DNA of 37,999 nt from Clostridium sp. (GTDB taxonomy: Bacteria; Bacillota; Clostridia; Lachnospirales; Lachnospiraceae): the NCBI GenBank assembly GCA_023664385.1, contig JAMPFU010000030.1, forward strand, positions 1 through 37,999, written 5' to 3'. Positions 22,974 through 29,814 of this stretch are shown piece after piece. How positions within the stretch are numbered: position 1 is the stretch's first letter; every line of letters starts with the position of its first letter. The position numbers and the translations under genes were made by a program. The notes under the pieces are model-generated. The model made no database searches, was not told the origin of the DNA, and saw nothing but the letters and a program-made list of their open reading frames with translations.

Positions 22974-23729
22974 TTATGCCTCCTCAGCAGCTTCCTCCTC
23001 GGCATCTGCCTCCATGGACTCTGCCTCCTCAGGTGTCATTGCATCTGCACCCTGATTAGCCTCAATAACAGCGTCTGCCATCTTAGAAACAATAAGCTTA
23101 ACTGCTCTGATTGCATCATCATTTCCAGGAATTACATAATCAAGCTCCTCAGGATCGCAGTTTGTATCTGCAATACCGACAAGCGGAATACCAAGTGCAT
23201 GAGCCTCCTGCACGCAGTTCTTTTCCTTGCGTGGGTCAACTACAAATATCATGTCAGGAATTGTCTTCATATCCTTGATACCGCCAAGGTTCTTCTCAAG
23301 CTTGTCCATCTCTTTTTTAATCTCGATAACTTCCTTCTTCGGAAGCACGTCAAATGTACCGTCAGCCTCCATAGCCTCGTACTTTCTTAATGTCTCAATT
23401 CTTGTCTGAATTGTCTTAAAGTTTGTGAGCATGCCGCCTAACCATCTTTGGTTTACATAATACATGCCACATCTTTCTGCCTCAGCCTTTACAGAATCCT
23501 GCGCCTGCTTTTTTGTACCGACAAAAAGCACCTTGCCACCTTCAGCAACGCAGTCAAGCACAGCCTTGTATGCCTCATCAACCTTTACGACTGACTTCTG
23601 TAAGTCAATGATGTAAATTCCATTACGCTCAGTATAAATATACTCAGCCATCTTTGGATTCCATCTTCTTGTCTGATGTCCGAAATGAACACCTGCCTCT
23701 AATAACTGTTTCATTGAAATAACGCTCAT
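22974..23729 (-). CDS. rpsB: 30S ribosomal protein S2
   Basis: Structural protein of the small subunit. The N-terminal [20 protein letters not shown], the [10 protein letters not shown] motif and the [11 protein letters not shown]-like segment identify S2 without doubt; 251 residues with an acidic Ala/Glu C-terminal tail. AAGGAGG precedes the ATG. It has its own promoter directly after the fla/che terminator, and a leader of about 140 nt with possible autoregulatory structure. Confidence 0.98.
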   Translation of the reverse strand: MSVISMKQLLEAGVHFGHQTRRWNPKMAEYIYTERNGIYIIDLQKSVVKVDEAYKAVLDCVAEGGKVLFVGTKKQAQDSVKAEAERCGMYYVNQRWLGGMLTNFKTIQTRIETLRKYEAMEADGTFDVLPKKEVIEIKKEMDKLEKNLGGIKDMKTIPDMIFVVDPRKEKNCVQEAHALGIPLVGIADTNCDPEELDYVIPGNDDAIRAVKLIVSKMADAVIEANQGADAMTPEEAESMEADAEEEAAEEA

Positions 23730-23870
23730 ACTATACCTCCTTGGTTTTCACTTCTGTGAGCTTCAAAATTAATCCTCTGCCAGTTTTACCTGTAACGGAG
23801 TAACTTATAGAAACCACCGGCGTTTCAGTGGCACCCTTCTACTTATCCACCCACATGTTTTTTCACACGA
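23730..23870 (-). promoter_or_regulatory. Structured rpsB 5' leader with possible pseudoknot
   Basis: About 140 nt of untranslated leader separate the predicted start from rpsB. In it, CCAC (23828-23831) pairs with GUGG (23814-23817), and GAAA (23823-23826) in that loop pairs with UUUC (23810-23813) directly after: the order of an H-type pseudoknot. Downstream, UUAC/GUAA and CAC/GUG mini-stems precede the ribosome site. S2 autoregulation through its leader is established in E. coli; that this leader does so is inferred. Confidence 0.45.
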
Positions 23871-23875
23871 AGTCG

Positions 23876-23904
23876 ATTATAGCATAAAAAAAAAGTGCCC
23901 GCAA
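23876..23904 (-). promoter_or_regulatory. rpsB-tsf promoter, overlapping the upstream terminator
   Basis: -10 TATAAT (23876-23881) with an extended TG one base upstream, 17-bp spacer, -35 TTGCGG (23899-23904). The -35 box is the loop of the terminator at 23886-23914 and the spacer is its T-tract arm. Confidence 0.75.
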
Positions 23905-23914
23905 GCACTTTTTT
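23886..23914 (-). terminator. Terminator closing the fla/che operon
   Basis: A 10-bp stem of AAAAAAGTGC with GCACTTTTTT around the loop TTGCGG, continuing into a run of nine T on the minus strand: a strong intrinsic terminator 30 bases after the stop of the MltG-like gene. The A-rich 5' arm makes it partly active in both directions. Confidence 0.93.
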
Positions 23915-23944
23915 ATAAGAAATTACTCCGAATTACCTTACTTT

Positions 23945-24517
23945 CTACTCTTTTACAAGGAGCTTTGCAATGTCCTCATATGACATATTGCTGTTAAACT
24001 CCTGTGACTTAATACGTATCTGTGTTGCATATCCGTTTCTGACAAGATAAGAGTCAAAATCCGCCGCATTGTCTATGATGCCTGCATCCTTGAGCAAAAC
24101 GGCAACCTCATAGGAACCCATGCCGGAGCGTACCGTTATCGTCGCCTTGGTGTACTCTGTATCTATGGCAGCCTGCTCCGTAGTAGTAGCCGCTTGCGTT
24201 GTAGTAGCTTCTGTAGTAGCCGCTGTCGTCGGCTGCTCTGTTGTCGGCTCCTCCGTATCCTCAGTTGACGCAGCCTCCGTTGTAGTCGCCTCTGTCGTCG
24301 ACATCTTGGTTGTTGGCTCATCGGTTTCTGTTTCGGTGCCTGTATCACTTACGATTGGAAGCTCCTCCGTTGTTACCATACCAAGAGCTTCAGCCTTTTC
24401 CATTATCTCTTTATCACTCATTTTATACGAGCCGTTTGTCATATATGCCGCCAGCATTATAATTGCCGTAAATACAATTCCGGCTCCAAGTCCTCTTAAA
24501 AAAAATTTAAAATTCAT
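23945..24517 (-). CDS. MltG-like membrane protein lacking the catalytic domain
   Basis: A 190-residue protein: one N-terminal membrane helix (about 6-27), a short charged part, a Thr/Glu/Ala-rich linker (about 60-120, encoded by repetitive DNA at 24160-24310), and a C-terminal region of about 65 residues (ITVRSGMGSYEVAVLLKDAG, then SQEFNSNMSYEDIAKLL). That region resembles the LysM-like N-terminal subdomain of the endolytic transglycosylase MltG/YceG. The catalytic YceG domain and its glutamate are absent, so lytic activity is not expected; glycan binding is possible. Its start overlaps the stop of the preceding gene by one base. It is the last gene of the fla/che operon. Confidence 0.65.
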   Translation of the reverse strand: MNFKFFLRGLGAGIVFTAIIMLAAYMTNGSYKMSDKEIMEKAEALGMVTTEELPIVSDTGTETETDEPTTKMSTTEATTTEAASTEDTEEPTTEQPTTAATTEATTTQAATTTEQAAIDTEYTKATITVRSGMGSYEVAVLLKDAGIIDNAADFDSYLVRNGYATQIRIKSQEFNSNMSYEDIAKLLVKE

Positions 24518-25176
24518 TACTCATGCTCTCCTTGGTATAAATCTACAACAAGCTTAACCTCACCGACTCCAAGTCCTAAATGCTTGGCAATCTCAAGAAT
24601 ACTAAGACCCGATTTGTGCATTTCAAGTATGATATCCTTGCTGTTGCTGTCCATCGCATTTACAGCTTCCTCCAAATCTTCCTCCTGAAGAAGACTGTCA
24701 TCAAGCTCCTTTATTTCCTCCTCAAGCTCTTTGGCTTCCCTGTTTGGCGTAACAGACAGGTTATTTCTTTCCACAAAGGTCTCGACTTCCTTCCTGTATT
24801 CATCAACCATATTTGCAGTTGTCATGATTTCCTTCTGCTTGTCGGAGAGCATGCTGTACAAAAATACAACCTCATTATGATTTTTTGAGATTTCATCATT
24901 TACTGTTACGGCATAATCTCCAAGTGCCAAGGTTTTCTCATTCACAATTTCTGCAAACTGGTATTCCACCTCGTCAAGCTTGCGGTCAACAGCCTCATAC
25001 ATAAAATCATTAATCAGCTTTGAAATTTTTTCCTTCTGCTCCTCCGTAAGCTCATCCGGAATCTCTATAGGTCCTTCGTCCTCCACAGCCTGCTTCTCAA
25101 ATTTACTGGCAAATGCGTAGCTTACAAATATGAAAGCCAGCCCAATTATAATTAGTACAATAACAACCGATGACAT
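24517..25176 (-). CDS. DUF6115/SwrB-like membrane-anchored coiled-coil protein
   Basis: A 219-residue protein with an N-terminal membrane helix (2-24), a long acidic helical middle likely to form coiled coil, and a C-terminal helix-turn-helix-like segment, DIILEMHKSGLSILEIAKHL then GVGEVKLVVDLYQG. The layout and C-terminal pattern match B. subtilis SwrB (YlxL), which sits at the same place between sigD and rpsB and activates flagellar type III secretion. I infer the same role. The HTH-like end may bind protein rather than DNA since the protein is membrane-tethered. A DUF6115 label is from memory. Confidence 0.7.
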   Translation of the reverse strand: MSSVVIVLIIIGLAFIFVSYAFASKFEKQAVEDEGPIEIPDELTEEQKEKISKLINDFMYEAVDRKLDEVEYQFAEIVNEKTLALGDYAVTVNDEISKNHNEVVFLYSMLSDKQKEIMTTANMVDEYRKEVETFVERNNLSVTPNREAKELEEEIKELDDSLLQEEDLEEAVNAMDSNSKDIILEMHKSGLSILEIAKHLGLGVGEVKLVVDLYQGEHE

Positions 25177-25200
25177 TTTTTTCTCCTATCGTATCTTAAT

Positions 25201-25509
25201 TTATATTTTTATATCGAAATTAACTCTTGTAACTGCCTGCTGTTCCTGTTCTTCCTTTTCACCATCCTTCTTTTTTTTCTTGTTGGTGTAAAGGTTCACA
25301 TACTTATTACGGCCTTCCTCTCTTGCGTCATGATGCTGTTCATAAAAAACTGCCTCATCCTTTTTCACTACAGTTTCGTAGCTCTGCCGTTCCTCCTCCT
25401 TCACCTGCGCCTGGGCATTTGAGGTCTGAAGGGTACTTTGCGCATCATTATTTTGCTGTATCGAGGCAATCGGCATTGAATTTTGTGTTGCAATTATCGG
25501 CGATATCAT
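25201..25509 (-). CDS. Small unknown protein of the flagellar operon
   Basis: A 102-residue hydrophilic protein that I do not recognise. It has a Gln/Asn/Ser-rich N-terminal half, an EEERQSYETVVKKDEAVFYEQ helix, a KKKKK cluster near the C-terminus and a final VTRVNFDIKI strand. No membrane segment or signal. Start ATG 25509 lies nine bases after AAAGG; the ATG at 25518 overlaps that site. It lies 35 bp after fapA and 24 bp before the SwrB-like gene, so it probably acts in motility, but nothing in its sequence shows how. Confidence 0.65.
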   Translation of the reverse strand: MISPIIATQNSMPIASIQQNNDAQSTLQTSNAQAQVKEEERQSYETVVKKDEAVFYEQHHDAREEGRNKYVNLYTNKKKKKDGEKEEQEQQAVTRVNFDIKI

Positions 25510-25544
25510 ATCAACCATCCCTTTCTGAATAACATCATGCTATA

Positions 25545-27149
25545 CTATAACACACTAGGTTTAATATCTCCATCTACTATTTTATATATGCAATGTGCAT
25601 CCCTGTCCTTGACATGATAAACCTGACTTGATATATTTACGCATGCGCCGCGGAAAGCATATCCATACACCTTTACAGTGCCCTTCCGTCCAAATTCAAG
25701 CTGCTGTCTTAATTTGCTTAAATTTTCATCATTTTCCGTCTTTTCAGCAACAAGCGATTTAAGCTGACCGCTGTAGGTCTTAATCTGCTTTAATTTTTCA
25801 GGTGGCAGGGTCACTCCGCTTTTCACCTTGCGCTTATACACATCCAAATATGTTTTTATCTCATCAATCTGCTGTCCTAAATCGTCACCGGCAATCACTC
25901 TTGCCTTTATCTGATCCAGCAGTCCCGGATTTACGCCTACCTTTATGATAGTCTGCGTCTCCATCTTGTTGCCGATGGTATTTACCTCAAGCGTAGTTTC
26001 ACACTTAACCTCGCCACCTACGATAAAGCCCTTTCGTCCGCTTACGATTACCTTACCGCCGGATTCTACGGTACTGTGCAAAATGGAGCCTGAAATAACA
26101 TTGCCTCCGGCTTTTACCTGCGTGCTTTCAAAAAATTGTGCACAAATGTCTCCGCCTGCCTTCAGGGTACCCTTTCCCATTCCCTGAACGCCTCTTTTTA
26201 TGACAATGTTTCCGCCTGCTGAAACCTCAGCAGCCTCAACGACGCCATTAATCTGTACATTACCCTTTGCCTTTACCGAAAAGCCTGACTTTACGGTTCC
26301 GTTTACAAGGACATTTCCCTCATACTCGATATTTCCTGTTGAAACGTCCACGTCCGCCGCAACAGTGTATGTATCCTCAACAAAGACCGTGTCGTCCGTA
26401 AGGGCAACGTCACCGTCGACATCACTTACAATCTCCGTCTTGTCTTCATTTATGATTATGTTTCTTCCATACTTTAAAAACAAAACCTTTGGCTTATTTG
26501 ATGCCACATCGACGCCAAAAACGTCCTTTCCCTTTACGCCTTCCGCATGGGGCGTAAGCCTTGCAAGCAAATCTCCCTTTTTTACCTTTGTAAAAATATT
26601 AAGATTGTGGAAATCAACGCTGCCATCCTCCAAAACCTTTGGCTTTGCAAGCGGTCTTGTATTGAAAAAGTATTCAATCTTTGAGTCCTTTGCAGGCGTA
26701 GGCTTTGTCCCCCTTGCAATTGGAATGTCAAGGCAGTACTGACGTGCAGCAACAAATATGTCTAACACCTTTGTCACAATTCCGTGCTTGATATTGTTGT
26801 GCTCTAATTCTCCAAGAATTTCCCGTTTATCCATAAGCTTTCCGTCTGTGGACGGTGGATAAAAGCGGATGTATGCCGTCATTCTGTCCTCCGAAACCGT
26901 AACCCTTGCACTTTCATCGAAAGGCGCAATCTTCGTGTCGGACACCTTCATCATGGACGGCTTTTCCTTTGTAGCATCAATCATTTCACGTATTTTCTTG
27001 ATTTCAAAGCCATAGCAGCCCCTGCTGTCAAGAAATTCAGTAATCTCCTTTGTTTCCAAAGTTTTTCCATCACTGACTGGCGGATAGATAACTAAATAGG
27101 TTCCATCCTCTTTAATTTCAATTTTAAAAAAAGAATTTTTATACTTCAA
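25545..27149 (-). CDS. fapA: FapA family protein (DUF342, flagellar assembly protein A)
   Basis: A 534-residue DUF342 protein. Two N-terminal repeats carry similar VIYPPVSDGK and IRFYPPSTDGK segments. A right-handed beta-helix rich in Gly-Asn/Asp turns spans about 200-390 (for example GNVLVNGTVKSG, GGNIVIKRGV, GGDICAQF, GGKVIVSG). A coiled-coil region and a short beta end follow. FapA in Vibrio vulnificus affects flagellar assembly and links it to glucose signalling; family members are polymer-forming. Its position after sigD supports a flagellar role. Start TTG 27149 is seven bases after AGGAG; the TTG at 27155 is too close to that site. The downstream gap to the next gene is short. Confidence 0.85.
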   Translation of the reverse strand: MKYKNSFFKIEIKEDGTYLVIYPPVSDGKTLETKEITEFLDSRGCYGFEIKKIREMIDATKEKPSMMKVSDTKIAPFDESARVTVSEDRMTAYIRFYPPSTDGKLMDKREILGELEHNNIKHGIVTKVLDIFVAARQYCLDIPIARGTKPTPAKDSKIEYFFNTRPLAKPKVLEDGSVDFHNLNIFTKVKKGDLLARLTPHAEGVKGKDVFGVDVASNKPKVLFLKYGRNIIINEDKTEIVSDVDGDVALTDDTVFVEDTYTVAADVDVSTGNIEYEGNVLVNGTVKSGFSVKAKGNVQINGVVEAAEVSAGGNIVIKRGVQGMGKGTLKAGGDICAQFFESTQVKAGGNVISGSILHSTVESGGKVIVSGRKGFIVGGEVKCETTLEVNTIGNKMETQTIIKVGVNPGLLDQIKARVIAGDDLGQQIDEIKTYLDVYKRKVKSGVTLPPEKLKQIKTYSGQLKSLVAEKTENDENLSKLRQQLEFGRKGTVKVYGYAFRGACVNISSQVYHVKDRDAHCIYKIVDGDIKPSVL

Positions 27150-27159
27150 ATACAATCTC

Positions 27160-27927
27160 CTATCCCATTAATACGGCAAAATCATCGCCTAAAAATGTTT
27201 TCATTTTCTTCAGTGCCTTTGAGTGAAGCTGTGAAACCCTTGATTCGGATACGGACATTGCCTTGCTTATCTCCTTTAAGGTAAGCTCCTCATAATAATA
27301 TAGCAAAACAACTGTCTTTTCCTTTTCCGTAAGGGCTCCGAGAGCCTCAGTAAGCGACTTTTTAATTTCCTTTTCCATCACTACATTTTCAGGCTCTATT
27401 CTCATGTACGCAGGATTTCCCGAAGACTTAACTTCATTGCCCTGCTCCAGAAAATCCTCCAGCGAGGACACGTTTGATATGTTTGTCTGTCCAAGCCATG
27501 AGGAATACTCCTCCTCTGTTATGCTAAGCTCTCTTGCAATATCTTCATCTGTATAATTTGGTCCCTTGTCTGCCTCAAGCTTTTTAATGGCGGCATCTAT
27601 CGCCTTCTGCTTTTGTCTTACAGATCTCGGTATCCAGTCCAGCTTTCGTATCTGGTCAAGAATTGCACCTCTGATTCTGAGACTTGCATAGGTTTCAAAT
27701 TTTATGCCCTTCCCATAATCAAACTTATCAATTGCATCGATAAGGCCAAAAATACCATAGCTTACCAAGTCCTCATATTCAACATTTGAGCCAAGGTAAA
27801 TGCTTAACCTTCCTGCTACGACCTTAACAAGCGGAACATATTCAATTATAATCTGCTCTCGTATAACACTGGTTTTGGAATGACTATATTCAATCCATAA
27901 CCGTTCCTTATTATCCAATACGGCCAT
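27160..27927 (-). CDS. sigD: RNA polymerase sigma factor for flagellar genes (SigD/FliA/WhiG)
   Basis: Directs polymerase to late flagellar, motility and chemotaxis promoters. Sigma region 2 (VEYEDLVSYGIFGLIDAIDKF, FETYASLRIRGAILDQIRKLDW), region 3 (IPRSVRQKQ, then the LSITEEEYSSWLG helix) and region 4 (LTLKEISKAMSVSESRVSQLHSKALKK) are all present; 255 residues matches B. subtilis SigD. The ATG follows AAAAGGGGTG. In B. subtilis sigD is also near the end of the fla/che operon, which affects how many cells become motile. An anti-sigma FlgM gene is not in this window. Confidence 0.95.
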   Translation of the reverse strand: MAVLDNKERLWIEYSHSKTSVIREQIIIEYVPLVKVVAGRLSIYLGSNVEYEDLVSYGIFGLIDAIDKFDYGKGIKFETYASLRIRGAILDQIRKLDWIPRSVRQKQKAIDAAIKKLEADKGPNYTDEDIARELSITEEEYSSWLGQTNISNVSSLEDFLEQGNEVKSSGNPAYMRIEPENVVMEKEIKKSLTEALGALTEKEKTVVLLYYYEELTLKEISKAMSVSESRVSQLHSKALKKMKTFLGDDFAVLMG

Positions 27928-27942
27928 GTTACACCCCTTTTA

Positions 27943-28215
27943 CTAATTATCTTCCGCAGCATCCTCTACAGGCTCCTCGTCCTCAGAAGCCTCCTTATCC
28001 TCAACCACTTCCTTTTTTGCACCCATACCTGCAATTTTATCTATCAGGTAAATGGCAGAGGAAGAAATTACATAAAAAACTACAATAACTGCAAGCAATA
28101 TGAGCAATGACTGCATCAAATCCCTTTTATACTTCAGGTTAAATATCATTGTAATAAGTGCAGCCAAAAGAACGACGAAAGCTCTTGCATATTTATATTT
28201 CTCTTTCTTATCCAA
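27943..28215 (-). CDS. Small two-helix membrane protein between cheD and sigD
   Basis: A 90-residue protein, not recognised. Two hydrophobic segments (about 10-28 and 34-60) are joined by a short basic turn, NLKYKRD, and the C-terminus is a highly acidic tail (EDEEPVEDAAEDN). Start is TTG 28215, after AGAGGTT; the longer frame from ATG 28263 would run into cheD. The 20-bp gap to cheD and 15-bp gap to sigD mean it belongs to the operon. Confidence 0.65.
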   Translation of the reverse strand: MDKKEKYKYARAFVVLLAALITMIFNLKYKRDLMQSLLILLAVIVVFYVISSSAIYLIDKIAGMGAKKEVVEDKEASEDEEPVEDAAEDN

Positions 28216-28234
28216 TTTAAGACAACCTCTGTTC

Positions 28235-28723
28235 TTATATAATTTTAGAGTCCCTACCCACATTTGTTATGGTAAGCTCGCAGGTTTCCGGATTAAATAC
28301 AATTGTTCTTCCGTAATTAAGCCCCGTATCCTCAGCCACAATTGCAATGCCGAGGGATCTCAATTTACTTTTAACCGCCATTACATTTTTATCGCCTATG
28401 GAGCCAAGGTCTGATGTGCCTGAATTAAAGGCGAACATTTTAGCTCCTCCTGCTATTTTTGCTTTTAAGGAAAATCTGCTGATACCCATAGCCTGTAACT
28501 GTGCAACGAGTGCGTCTATTCCCGTGTCAGCAAATTTCAACTTGTTTTGGTTTTGTTTTATCTTTGTACTGTCAGGAAGCATGATGTGAACTAATCCCGC
28601 AACTTTAGCAGCTCTGTCATATAAAACGATTCCCACACAGGAACCTAAACCAAGAGTTGTTATTGTATCTGGTGCTTTACAAATCTTCATATCAGCTATC
28701 CCGACTATAATCGAGCTAGCCAT
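28235..28723 (-). CDS. cheD: Chemoreceptor glutamine deamidase CheD
   Basis: Deamidates receptor glutamines and binds CheC in the adaptation system. The 162-residue protein has the catalytic LGLGSC (Cys29) and VAGLVHIMLP (His46), and the conserved KIAGGAKMF. Start ATG 28723 overlaps the end of cheC; the GTG at 28735 overlaps the ribosome site AGGAGGTG and is rejected. It directly follows cheC, its partner, as in B. subtilis and Thermotoga. Confidence 0.95.
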   Translation of the reverse strand: MASSIIVGIADMKICKAPDTITTLGLGSCVGIVLYDRAAKVAGLVHIMLPDSTKIKQNQNKLKFADTGIDALVAQLQAMGISRFSLKAKIAGGAKMFAFNSGTSDLGSIGDKNVMAVKSKLRSLGIAIVAEDTGLNYGRTIVFNPETCELTITNVGRDSKII

Positions 28724-29342
28724 TAGAACCGACACCTCCTATTCCTAAATTATTTAAAAATGTATCATATGAGGTCGTTTCCGATACCATCATAATGTAA
28801 CCATTTATCTCGTATTCCCCAACCTTAAAATGAGAATTAATCAGCAGCGCCTTATCGCTCACCTTTGCAAAATGTATACAAGGCACGCTTAAAATAGATC
28901 CTGCCATGTCCACACAAAGGGACGGCTGCCCATATCTTATTTTCATGCCGGAAAGCATCTCAAGAGAGCCTGAATACGAGCCTATGAGTATGTTTGCAAT
29001 TTCCGCAATCGAGGATAACCCCATTTCAGATTGCCAGTCAAGGTCCGTACCCATAAGTGATTTTACAAGATGCTTTGCATCGTCCATGCCCATAACAAAT
29101 AATATCATGGCCTGCATGTCGCCCTCAACCATACTGAGTACGCCTACCACGGTACGGTCAGCTCCGCCTAAAATGTTCTCCAACGCATTGAAGTCGTATA
29201 TGTCAACCTGGGGAGGAGACATGGTAAGCTCTGCTGAAAGCATGGTAGATAGTGACGTTGCAGCATTTCCTGCTCCAATATTTCCAATTTCGGCAAGCGC
29301 ATTTTTTACAACGTCAGAAATTTCTTCCTTTGTATTATCCAT
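28716..29342 (-). CDS. cheC: CheY-P phosphatase CheC
   Basis: Dephosphorylates CheY-P; activity is raised by CheD. Both active-site helices fit the E-x2-N pattern: NALAEIGNIGAGNAAT near the N-terminus and SSIAEIANILIGSY in the second half, so both sites should work. Its 208 residues are close to B. subtilis CheC. It lies between cheW and cheD. No cheY gene is in the window. Confidence 0.95.
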   Translation of the reverse strand: MDNTKEEISDVVKNALAEIGNIGAGNAATSLSTMLSAELTMSPPQVDIYDFNALENILGGADRTVVGVLSMVEGDMQAMILFVMGMDDAKHLVKSLMGTDLDWQSEMGLSSIAEIANILIGSYSGSLEMLSGMKIRYGQPSLCVDMAGSILSVPCIHFAKVSDKALLINSHFKVGEYEINGYIMMVSETTSYDTFLNNLGIGGVGSNG

Positions 29343-29357
29343 TTAACCACCACCTTA

Positions 29358-29804
29358 TCATTCATTGTCAATATCAGAAACTAAACCGCTTATATTGATA
29401 AGCGAAATAAGCGTGTCATTGTACTTGCCGACACCGGTAAGATATGTCCTTGAGTCATCGGAGGTCAGCTTTTCAACTTCGTCCTCGTCAAGGGTTACAA
29501 CCTCACGTACCTCGTCAACCAAAACGCCGATTTTGGCATTTTCAGCCTTTATAATTAGGATACGTGTTTTTCCCGTGTTTTCAGCATCCTCAAGCTCAAA
29601 CTTTCTTCTCATGCTCATAACCGGTATAATCTCACCACGAAGATTTATGACGCCGAGGAAATATGACTGCGAGTGCGGTACTCTCGTTATCGGCTGCAAT
29701 CTTACAATGTTGTCTATATAAGAAATATCTATGCCGTATTGCTCACTGTCAAATCTTAAAATAATATACTGCTTTCTGTTTGCATTTACCTGATTGTTAT
29801 CCAT
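29358..29804 (-). CDS. cheW: Chemotaxis coupling protein CheW
   Basis: Links receptors to CheA. The 148-residue protein has the CheW fold with YIILRFDSEQYGIDISYIDNI-type start (given in part), the RVPHSQSYFLGVINLRGEIIP core and the ILIIKAENAKIGVLVDEVREV strands. Separated by 10 bp from cheA and 15 bp from cheC, with strong ribosome sites. Confidence 0.96.
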   Translation of the reverse strand: MDNNQVNANRKQYIILRFDSEQYGIDISYIDNIVRLQPITRVPHSQSYFLGVINLRGEIIPVMSMRRKFELEDAENTGKTRILIIKAENAKIGVLVDEVREVVTLDEDEVEKLTSDDSRTYLTGVGKYNDTLISLINISGLVSDIDNE

Positions 29805-29814
29805 ACGGCACCCC

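Noticed and set aside
24120-24557. Plus-strand 145-residue Val/Ser/Ala-rich frame
   Set aside because: It is the complement of the Thr/Glu-rich linker of the MltG-like protein.
25480-25500. GCCGATAA-like sigma-D -10 box near the start of the 102-residue gene, and another in cheW near 29690
   Set aside because: Neither has a TAAA -35 box about 15 bp upstream; both lie inside coding sequence.
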